A stretch of 64,000 nt of DNA from positions 496,001-560,000 of the forward strand of contig NZ_WQBE01000001.1 in assembly GCF_013032005.1 (NCBI RefSeq). Direction: 5' to 3'. Origin of the DNA: Ruegeria atlantica (lineage in GTDB: Bacteria > Pseudomonadota > Alphaproteobacteria > Rhodobacterales > Rhodobacteraceae). Both the position numbers and the translations under genes were made by a program. Below, one piece after another: positions 55,918-64,000 of the stretch (position 1 is the first letter of the stretch; each line of letters starts with the position of its first letter). The notes beneath the pieces were generated by a model. That model was not told the DNA's origin. It was given only the letters and a program-made list of their open reading frames with translations, and searched no databases.

Positions 55918-56007
55918 TGGCGGAGAGACAGGGATTCGAACCCTGGGTGGGCTTGCACCCACAACGGTTTTCGAGACCGCCCCGTTCGACCACTCCGGCA
56001 CCTCTCC
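55918..56007 (-). tRNA. tRNA-Ser (anticodon CGA)
   Basis: The minus strand folds as a class II tRNA. The acceptor starts GGAGAGG and the D arm GCCGGAGTGGTCGAACGGG follows. The anticodon loop is CTCGAAA with CGA at positions 34-36. The long variable arm is GTGGGTGCAAGCCCAC, the T arm has GGTTCGAATCC, and CCA is encoded. The long variable arm and GGAGAGG are typical of serine tRNAs. A degenerate copy of its 3' half lies at 39554-39603. Confidence 0.95.
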
Positions 56008-56130
56008 GCGGGGGTCTGTGAGGGGGGGATTTAGTGAGGAACGCGCGGGGGTGCAAGCAGAAAATTCCCGAAATTCACTATGACGGGATTTTCCATTGCC
56101 AGACGGCACAAAACGCATAGGCTTTGAAGT

Positions 56131-56973
56131 ATGACTTATTCTCTTCGCCGCTCCGCTCTGACCCTATTCTTATTGCTTCTGACACTGGCCATGGCGCCTG
56201 TGTCGTCCTTTGCCGCCGGGCGAGACAGGATCGAAGCGTTTCTGACCACAACTGGTTTTGACGTGGCGCTGGAAAGTATCGCGCTCTCTTCTGCGTCGGC
56301 GCCGCAGATGCTGGGCATAGACCCGGATGGTTTCGGCTCCGATTGGGCCCGACTGACCGAAGAAGTATTCGACACTGAAGACATGCATGAAACCGCCGTT
56401 TCGATTCTGGAGCAGACACTCAGAGACGAGGCGCTGCTTCATGCAGTGGAATTTTACGCCTCGGACCTGGGGCAGCGTCTGGTCGAGGCGGAAAACGCCT
56501 CGCATATGCTAGAAGATGACGAGGCCAAGCAGCAGCAGGGGCAAGAGATCGTGGCTGAGTTGATCAAAGACGGCTCGCACCGTGTCGAAAGCCTCAAACG
56601 CATGAATAGGGCCATTGATTCAAGCGGGACCGCATTGCGAGCCCTGCAAGAGATTCAACTGCGGTTTCTGCTGGCCGCCAGTGCTTCGGGGGTAATTGAT
56701 CTTCAGTTGGATGCTGATCAACTGCGCCTCATGATGCGCCAGAACGAAACAAGCATGCGACAGGCGTTGCAGTTATCGGCCCTGGCCGGGGCTGCCTATA
56801 CGTATCAGAATTTTTCCGATGCCGATGTGAATGCTTATGCCGATGCGCTAGAGCAGCCGCTGATGCAAGAGGTCTATGAACTGCTGAATGCCGTTCAATA
56901 TGAAATCATGGCCATGAAATTCGAAATTCTTGCCACTCGGATGGCGGACTTGCACCCGGCACAGGATATCTGA
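56131..56973 (+). CDS. DUF2059-type exported protein (first copy)
   Basis: A 280-residue protein with a signal peptide (LTLFLLLLTLAMAPVSSFAA, cleaved near residue 29). It is otherwise helical and resembles DUF2059 proteins: EFYASDLGQRLVEAENASHM is the recognisable box, about 110-130. It probably lies in the periplasm. The stop overlaps the start of a second, related gene (TGATG), so the two are coupled. Function unknown. Confidence 0.75.
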   Translation: MTYSLRRSALTLFLLLLTLAMAPVSSFAAGRDRIEAFLTTTGFDVALESIALSSASAPQMLGIDPDGFGSDWARLTEEVFDTEDMHETAVSILEQTLRDEALLHAVEFYASDLGQRLVEAENASHMLEDDEAKQQQGQEIVAELIKDGSHRVESLKRMNRAIDSSGTALRALQEIQLRFLLAASASGVIDLQLDADQLRLMMRQNETSMRQALQLSALAGAAYTYQNFSDADVNAYADALEQPLMQEVYELLNAVQYEIMAMKFEILATRMADLHPAQDI

Positions 56974-57773
56974 TGCGTTTTATCGCGACGTTCCTGGCGT
57001 TGTTCGTTTGGACCACGCCTTTGCAGGCCGAGGAAAAGGTTGAACAACTTATGCAGGCCCTGCAAGTGGACGCGGTCATCGACATCCTGCGGGACGAAGG
57101 CAGTTCACTTGGGCAGGACCTTCAGCAAACTTTTCTGAACAACAATGGCGGCCCGGTCTTTCTGGATCAGGTAGACCGGATTTACGACGCGGACAGAATG
57201 CGTGATCAGGTCGAAAGTGTATTCGCGGAAACCCTGACCAAAAGCCAGATGGACCGCGCCATCCTGTTTTTCGAAAGCGATTTAGGGCAGGCTATCACCT
57301 CGCTGGAATTATCCGCCCGTGTCGCCTTGGCAGATGAAGCCATCGAAGAAATGGCTCAGGACGCCTACAAAAACGGTGATCGCAGCACGGAGCTATACCG
57401 GCTGGTCGACGAGTATATTCAGGTCAACAACCTGATTGACGAGAATGTGCATAACTCCATCAGTGCAGATTACAATTTTTTCCGTGGGATGAGCCTGGGG
57501 GTTGGTGGGGACGACGGGGAGCTTCTGGCACAGCTGCTTGAGGAAAAAGACAGCATGACCGAAGACACACGAATGTGGCTGTATTCCTTTTTTCTGCTGG
57601 CATACAAGCCACTGACCGACAGTCAAATGCGCGAGAACATCGCCTTTTCACGCACTGAAACGGGCAAAGCGATCAATACGGCCCTGTTTGAAAGCTTTAA
57701 CCGGATGTTCGACACGATCTATTATCAGCTGGGTCAGGCGGTCGCTCAGGTGCTGAAAGGATCGGACCTTTAG
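56973..57773 (+). CDS. DUF2059-type exported protein (second copy)
   Basis: A 266-residue exported protein with signal peptide FIATFLALFVWTTPLQA. The box FFESDLGQAITSLELSAR (about 93-110) corresponds to FYASDLGQRLVEAENASH in the preceding gene, and both end with a conserved-looking helical pair, so they are paralogues from an old duplication. It is coupled to the first copy by a one-base overlap. No catalytic motif is visible. Probably a periplasmic pair acting together. Confidence 0.75.
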   Translation: MRFIATFLALFVWTTPLQAEEKVEQLMQALQVDAVIDILRDEGSSLGQDLQQTFLNNNGGPVFLDQVDRIYDADRMRDQVESVFAETLTKSQMDRAILFFESDLGQAITSLELSARVALADEAIEEMAQDAYKNGDRSTELYRLVDEYIQVNNLIDENVHNSISADYNFFRGMSLGVGGDDGELLAQLLEEKDSMTEDTRMWLYSFFLLAYKPLTDSQMRENIAFSRTETGKAINTALFESFNRMFDTIYYQLGQAVAQVLKGSDL

Positions 57774-57787
57774 CGTCGCATTTGATG

Positions 57788-57816
57788 TTGACTTTCCCCC
57801 GCAATCTTTGGATAAG
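57788..57816 (+). promoter_or_regulatory. Candidate promoter for rplU-rpmA
   Basis: TTGACT (57788-57793), a 17-bp spacer and GATAAG (57811-57816) lie about 168 bp before rplU. The long leader includes GC-rich inverted segments such as CCGGCCGG ... CGCGCCGGG. The -10 match is moderate. Confidence 0.45.
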
Positions 57817-57983
57817 CGCGCATCCCGGCCGGTTCTTCCGCGCCGGGTCTCGTTATTATTGACCCAAAGGGCTTTTCCCACGGGTCGTCACACAGCCCGG
57901 AAAAAGGGCGCGCTGTTCGAGGTGGCGAAAGCCAAAACACCCAAACGGGGACCACAGAACGCGGTTTGGAAAAGGAAAGACGC

Positions 57984-58604
57984 ATGTTTGCGGTCCTCAA
58001 GACTGGCGGCAAGCAGTACAAGGTTCAGGCGGGCGATGTGCTCCGTGTTGAAAAGCTGGCTGCCGACGCAGGTGAAAAAGTTCAATTCAATGATGTTCTG
58101 ATGCTGGGCGGTGACGCACCGGTTGTTGGCGCACCCTTCGTTGAAGGCGCAGGCGTTCAGGCCGAAGTGATCGAACAGATCAAAGGTGACAAGGTCATCA
58201 ACTTCGTCAAGCGTCGTCGTAAGCACAGCTCGAAGCGTACCGTTGGCCACCGTCAGAAACTGACTCTGGTCAAAATCACTGACATCCTGGCATCGGGCGC
58301 TGACAAATCGGGCATCAAAGCTGCAACTGGTTCGGCACCTGCTGGCGAAGCTGCTCCGGCAGCGAAAAAGCCTGCCAAGAAAGCTGAAGCCAAAGCAGAG
58401 GCACCTGCCGCTGCTGCTGCTGCCGCTGATGATCTGACAGCCCTGAACGGTGTCGGTCCCGCCGCCGCCAAAAAGCTGGCCGACGCCGGTATCGAGAGCT
58501 TTGCCGCTCTGGCCGCCTTGTCGGACGAGCAGATTGCTGCTATCGACACCATCAAAGTGAAACCCGAATGGGTTGAGCAGGCCAAAGAACTGGCCAAAGG
58601 CTAA
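57984..58604 (+). CDS. rplU: 50S ribosomal protein L21 with C-terminal HhH extension
   Basis: A 206-residue L21, about twice the bacterial norm of 103. Residues 1-103 are classic L21 ([43 protein letters not shown]). Residues about 110-145 are an Ala/Lys/Pro-rich linker ([20 protein letters not shown]). Residues about 148-206 form a helix-hairpin-helix-like domain with [20 protein letters not shown] and [13 protein letters not shown]. Such extensions occur in some alphaproteobacteria. I chose ATG 57984, where L21 begins. It is followed 11 bp later by rpmA. Confidence 0.95.
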   Translation: MFAVLKTGGKQYKVQAGDVLRVEKLAADAGEKVQFNDVLMLGGDAPVVGAPFVEGAGVQAEVIEQIKGDKVINFVKRRRKHSSKRTVGHRQKLTLVKITDILASGADKSGIKAATGSAPAGEAAPAAKKPAKKAEAKAEAPAAAAAAADDLTALNGVGPAAAKKLADAGIESFAALAALSDEQIAAIDTIKVKPEWVEQAKELAKG

Positions 58605-58615
58605 GGAGAGAGAGA

Positions 58616-58885
58616 ATGGCACATAAAAAAGCTGGCGGTTCCTCCCGTAACGGTCGCGACTCAGCTGGTCGCCGCCTTGGCGTGAAACTGTATGGTGGCC
58701 AGGCCGCCATCGCAGGTAACATCATCGTGCGTCAGCGCGGCACCAAGTTCTGGCCGGGCGAAGGCGTAGGCATGGGCAAAGATCATACAATCTTTGCAAC
58801 TGTCGACGGCGCTGTGAAGTTCCACAAAGGCCTCAAAAACCGCACCTTTATTTCGGTCCTGCCAGTGGCGGAGGCCGCAGAGTAA
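58616..58885 (+). CDS. rpmA: 50S ribosomal protein L27
   Basis: An 89-residue L27. It begins [20 protein letters not shown], with the N-terminal tail reaching the peptidyl transferase centre. [26 protein letters not shown] is the family signature. It follows rplU in the standard operon and is itself followed by a strong terminator. Confidence 0.98.
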   Translation: MAHKKAGGSSRNGRDSAGRRLGVKLYGGQAAIAGNIIVRQRGTKFWPGEGVGMGKDHTIFATVDGAVKFHKGLKNRTFISVLPVAEAAE

Positions 58886-58915
58886 GCCGAAACCCATAAG
58901 GTTTGAAAATTCTTG

Positions 58916-58953
58916 GGGGACCGGCAGAAAATGCCGGTCCCCTTTCTCGTTTT
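58916..58953 (+). terminator. Terminator of rplU-rpmA
   Basis: GGGGACCGGCA and TGCCGGTCCCC are perfect 11-bp arms with a 5-base loop, followed by TTTCTCGTTTT. It lies 31 bases after the rpmA stop. Confidence 0.9.
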
Positions 58954-58978
58954 AACGTAGTTTTGATTGAACGCACCT

Positions 58979-59587
58979 ATGCCCGTCGCAACCACAAGTT
59001 TCCTGATTTTCGCCGCCAGTCAGGTCGGCACCCCAGGACCCGCCAATATGGTCCTGTTGGGAACTGGTGCGCGCTATGGTTTTCGGGCGGCACTTCCGTT
59101 TGTCGGGGGCGTCATTGTAGGGAAGCAATTGATCATCTGGCCTGTGGGCTTTGGCCTGCTGCAACTGGCCGATCAGGCTCCGGGCGTATTTACAGCGCTG
59201 AAATACGCGTCAGCAGCCTATATCATGTGGCTGGCCTGGAAGATCGCCAACACACGCCTGTCGCGTCAGCAGGCTGATGGCAAAGCACCCGGGTTCTTGG
59301 CTGGTTTGATCGTTCATCCCTTAAATCCAAAGGCTTGGGCGATGATCATTGCAGGGTTTACCGGGTTTGTGGCGGCAGGGACGCCCAGTATTGAGGCCAC
59401 AGTAACGATTGCTCTCTGTTTGTTGTTTTGTCAGGTCATTCTTCATCCAATTTGGACATTTGCGGGCGATAGAATTGCCCACGCGGTTGAAGGACGGCCA
59501 ATTGAAAAATATCTGATGTGGACGTTAGCCAGTCTCACCGTTGCGTCCGTATTGTTCGTGTTGTTCGGAGGAGGAACGCACTCATGA
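58979..59587 (+). CDS. LysE-family amino acid exporter
   Basis: A 202-residue protein with six predicted membrane helices of the LysE/RhtB type. SFLIFAASQVGTPGPANMVLLGTGARYGFRAALP carries the family GPGP-like motif at about 10-30, and GLIVHPLNPKAWAMIIAGF is the second conserved region. These proteins export amino acids or related compounds. ATG 58979 is chosen; an in-frame TTG at 58967 would add four residues. Its end overlaps the GNAT gene start by 4 bp. Confidence 0.88.
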   Translation: MPVATTSFLIFAASQVGTPGPANMVLLGTGARYGFRAALPFVGGVIVGKQLIIWPVGFGLLQLADQAPGVFTALKYASAAYIMWLAWKIANTRLSRQQADGKAPGFLAGLIVHPLNPKAWAMIIAGFTGFVAAGTPSIEATVTIALCLLFCQVILHPIWTFAGDRIAHAVEGRPIEKYLMWTLASLTVASVLFVLFGGGTHS

Positions 59588-60120
59588 AGCTTGAGGCAAT
59601 AATAAACCAGCCGGTCATTGAAACCGAGCGGTTCGATCTGCGACCATTGCGCCGGTCGGATTTGGGTCTCATTGAACATTATGCAGGTGATGAGCGTGTG
59701 GCGCGCATGACCACAGCAATTCCACATCCGCTGCCACCGGGTTCGACCGAAGCTTTTGTGACGCGCGCGATGTCCGAAGAACGCGATGAAGACGTCTGGG
59801 CAATGGATGCCACCAAAGATGGCGGTCCCGAGCTGATCGGCCTGATCTCGCTGACGCGCCTGGATCGCAACCAGTCCGAGGTGGGCTATTGGGTCGCGCC
59901 GGTCTATTGGAACACGGGCGTTGCATCGATGGCGGTCGAAGCGCTGGTCGATGCCAACCCGTTGGAAAACGCCACCATGTTTGCCAGCGTTTTTCAGGAC
60001 AATCCGGCCTCGGCGCGGGTGTTGACCCATTGCGGGTTTGAATATCTGGGTGATGCCGAAACCTATTCGGTGGCGCGTGATGCGAATGTGCCCACCTGGA
60101 CGTATACTAAGAAACTCTGA
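59584..60120 (+). CDS. GNAT-family acetyltransferase, RimJ/RimL-like
   Basis: A 178-residue GNAT enzyme transferring acetyl groups from acetyl-CoA. It has VIETERFDLRPLRRSDLGLIEHY at the N-terminus. The motif A region is SEVGYWVAPVYWNTGVASMAVEALVD. SVFQDNPASARVLTHCGFEYLGDAETYSVAR closes the fold and is typical of RimJ-like enzymes. The start overlaps the LysE gene stop (ATGA). The substrate (protein N-terminus, amino acid or drug) is unknown. Confidence 0.88.
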   Translation: MKLEAIINQPVIETERFDLRPLRRSDLGLIEHYAGDERVARMTTAIPHPLPPGSTEAFVTRAMSEERDEDVWAMDATKDGGPELIGLISLTRLDRNQSEVGYWVAPVYWNTGVASMAVEALVDANPLENATMFASVFQDNPASARVLTHCGFEYLGDAETYSVARDANVPTWTYTKKL

Positions 60121-60148
60121 CTTGTGGCCGATGGGGCCTTTGCAGTAG

Positions 60149-62286
<2,138 letters not shown>

Positions 62287-62332
62287 CCGAGCGATGTTAG
62301 AACACCAAAAGACCGACTGAAAGGCATCTGAG

Positions 62333-63595
62333 ATGAAGGATTTCGACAGCATCCCCACACTGATGGCCGATCTTGGAAAACGCGCCAAGAAAGCCTCGGC
62401 CGAATTGGCTTTTGCCAGCGCCGAACGGAAACATGCAGCCCTGATCGCCGCCGCTGATGCGGTTTGGGCCAACCGTGCCAGAATCATCGAGGCCAACAAG
62501 AAAGACCTGGAATTCGGTCGTGAAAAAGGTCTGAGCCCGGCAATGATGGATCGCCTGATGCTGGACGAGGCGCGCATTCAGGGCATGGTTGACGGGCTGC
62601 GCACGGTCGCGGATCAGGCTGATCCTGTGGGCGAGGTGCTGACCGAATGGGACATGCCCTCGGGTCTGCATATCCAGCGTGTGCGCACGCCTTTGGGTGT
62701 GATCGGTGTGATCTATGAAAGCCGCCCCAATGTGACGGCAGATGCCGGCGCGCTGTGCCTGAAATCGGGCAACGCGGTGATCCTTCGTGGCGGGTCCGAG
62801 AGCTTTCATTCTTCGGGCGCCATCCACGCTTGCCTGGTCCAAGGGCTAAAGGCCGCAAACCTGCCCGAGGATTCCATCCAACTGGTGCCGACGCGAGACC
62901 GCGCTGCGGTTCAGGAATTGCTTACCCTGACGGATTATGTCGATGTTATCGTCCCGCGCGGGGGTAAAGGCCTGGTGGGGCTGGTGCAGCGCGAGGCGCG
63001 TGTACCTGTTTTCGCGCATCTTGAAGGCATCGTGCATATCTACATCGACAAAGCCGCCGATCCGCAGAAAACGCTGAACGTGGTGATGAACGCCAAAACC
63101 CGGCGGACCGGAATCTGCGGCGCAGCCGAATGCCTGTTGATCCATCAGGATGTGGTGGAAACACTGGGACGCGACGTTATCGCCGCTCTGATGGCCGCAG
63201 GTGTTGAGGTTCACGCCGAAGGCGCGCTGGCCCAGAATGGCACCGTGGCTGCGACGGTCGATGATTGGGGAAAGGAATTCCTCGACAGTATCATCGCGGC
63301 GAGACCGGTCGCTGATATTGACGAAGCCATCGCGCATATTCGCCTCAATGGCTCGGACCATACCGACTGCATCATGACCGAGGACGAGACCGCTGCTGCG
63401 CGGTTCTTCGAACGGCTCGACAGTGCAATCCTGATGCACAATGCCTCAACCCAATTCGCCGATGGGGGTGAGTTTGGAATGGGCGCTGAGATCGGCATTG
63501 CGACCGGTAAGATGCATGCGCGTGGCCCGGTGGGTGCGGCGCAGCTGACCAGCTTTCAGTATCTTGTGCGCGGGAATGGAACGACCCGGTCTTAA
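62333..63595 (+). CDS. proA: Glutamate-5-semialdehyde dehydrogenase (gamma-glutamyl phosphate reductase)
   Basis: A 420-residue ProA, the second step of proline synthesis, reducing gamma-glutamyl phosphate with NADPH. Family strings are [37 protein letters not shown], and the catalytic cysteine region [15 protein letters not shown] (about residue 260). [12 protein letters not shown] and the C-terminal [21 protein letters not shown] follow. It lies directly downstream of proB. It converges on the chpT-like gene with overlapping stops. Confidence 0.97.
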   Translation: MKDFDSIPTLMADLGKRAKKASAELAFASAERKHAALIAAADAVWANRARIIEANKKDLEFGREKGLSPAMMDRLMLDEARIQGMVDGLRTVADQADPVGEVLTEWDMPSGLHIQRVRTPLGVIGVIYESRPNVTADAGALCLKSGNAVILRGGSESFHSSGAIHACLVQGLKAANLPEDSIQLVPTRDRAAVQELLTLTDYVDVIVPRGGKGLVGLVQREARVPVFAHLEGIVHIYIDKAADPQKTLNVVMNAKTRRTGICGAAECLLIHQDVVETLGRDVIAALMAAGVEVHAEGALAQNGTVAATVDDWGKEFLDSIIAARPVADIDEAIAHIRLNGSDHTDCIMTEDETAAARFFERLDSAILMHNASTQFADGGEFGMGAEIGIATGKMHARGPVGAAQLTSFQYLVRGNGTTRS

Positions 63596-64000
63596 AACCG
63601 GATCACAACGCGGGTTGAGGTGGTTTCCGCCACAACCCGCCGCCCCACCGACGTGGCAGTCTTTGGCAAAAGAGCAAACTGCACCTGTGCGGGCGTGACT
63701 TTATTGGGGTATCGCCCTGTCGGCAGGTTTTTCCAAAGGTCATTATCCACATTCAGCTTGTCGGCTGATCCTGTGACCGTCCAGCTTTCACCATTTTGAT
63801 CGATGGTCACTTCGCCCCCAAAAGGCATGGCGTTTTCGCAGCACATCAACGCCAGAAATGCCAGTTTGACCTGATTACGCGGCACCGCCTCGGTCAGGTG
63901 CCAGTTGACGCGCACGCGGCCTGCGCGTTCGACATCCTTTAACAGTTCCGAGACCTCGGTTCGGCCCAAAGGCTGATCGCTGGCTGAACCAAACGCCACG
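63592..64000 (-). CDS. chpT: ChpT-like histidine phosphotransferase, 5' end outside window
   Basis: The last 136 or so residues of a protein whose frame runs past the right edge. The visible part resembles the degenerate ATPase-like domain of ChpT (DUF2328): [36 protein letters not shown], then [15 protein letters not shown]. ChpT passes phosphate from CckA to CtrA. The phospho-accepting histidine lies in the missing N-terminal half, so activity cannot be judged. A ctrA gene is at 3242-3958 of this window, which fits a shared genome region for this relay. Confidence 0.8.
   Translation of the reverse strand, partial: VAFGSASDQPLGRTEVSELLKDVERAGRVRVNWHLTEAVPRNQVKLAFLALMCCENAMPFGGEVTIDQNGESWTVTGSADKLNVDNDLWKNLPTGRYPNKVTPAQVQFALLPKTATSVGRRVVAETTSTRVVIRF

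Overview
The window reads as a chromosomal segment of a marine alphaproteobacterium of the Rhodobacteraceae (Roseobacter group; a Ruegeria- or Phaeobacter-like genome is my best guess). The reasons are the sciP-ctrA pair, a ChpT-like phosphotransferase at the right edge, a MocR regulator divergent from a DUF1127 protein, tripartite tricarboxylate (TTT) transport genes, polyamine ABC genes and generally GC-rich coding. Identifications come from reading the translated sequence and from memory of the families. No database search was run.

Layout. 1-18 kb is mostly core: lpxB (cut by the left edge), a CadD/LysE-like membrane protein, mnmA, sciP, ctrA, ligA, recG, a 40-residue membrane peptide behind a row of GTTC repeats, marC, a NifU/IscU-like scaffold, hisI, gluQ, a methyltransferase, trmFO, an enoyl-CoA hydratase, a thioesterase, DUF1127/mocR, an NTF2-like protein, and rplM-rpsI. 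Immediately after the rpsI terminator sits a 7.0 kb, AT-richer integrated element (18119-25160). It is bounded by 22-bp direct repeats and carries two tyrosine recombinases, an HUH Rep-like protein, an HNH nuclease paired with a DNA methyltransferase, and small accessory genes, one interrupted by an in-frame TAG.

25.3-39.5 kb returns to host-like DNA. After a YrbL-like gene and a membrane-anchored coiled-coil protein comes a tricarballylate/aconitate-type island: two-component TctE/TctD, TctC, a TctA-TctB fusion, a PrpF isomerase, a hydroxyacid dehydrogenase, an AbrB-type permease, a GntR regulator, TcuA and TcuB. Two matching GTAT-type operator candidates link the GntR/permease pair to the hydroxyacid dehydrogenase operon.

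39.55-55.92 kb lies between a degenerate copy of the 3' half of tRNA-Ser and an intact tRNA-Ser(CGA), so it may be an old tRNA-associated island. It holds an amine-catabolism set: a TMADH-family dehydrogenase, class III aminotransferase, LuxR regulator, FMO-like enzyme, RidA, DUF1028 protein, aldehyde dehydrogenase, LysR regulator, ArgE-like deacylase and a complete polyamine-type ABC transporter. It ends in about 1 kb of decayed DNA with a GalE-like remnant. 56-64 kb is core again: two DUF2059 proteins, rplU with an extra C-terminal domain, rpmA, a LysE exporter, a GNAT enzyme, obgE, proB, proA and the C-terminal part of a chpT-like gene.

Cell-cycle control genes (sciP, ctrA, chpT) sit at both ends of the window. 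The most unusual items are the GTTC-repeat/40-residue membrane peptide unit, the 7 kb element with its restriction-modification pair and amber-interrupted gene, the paired GTAT operators, and the tRNA-Ser-bounded amine island.
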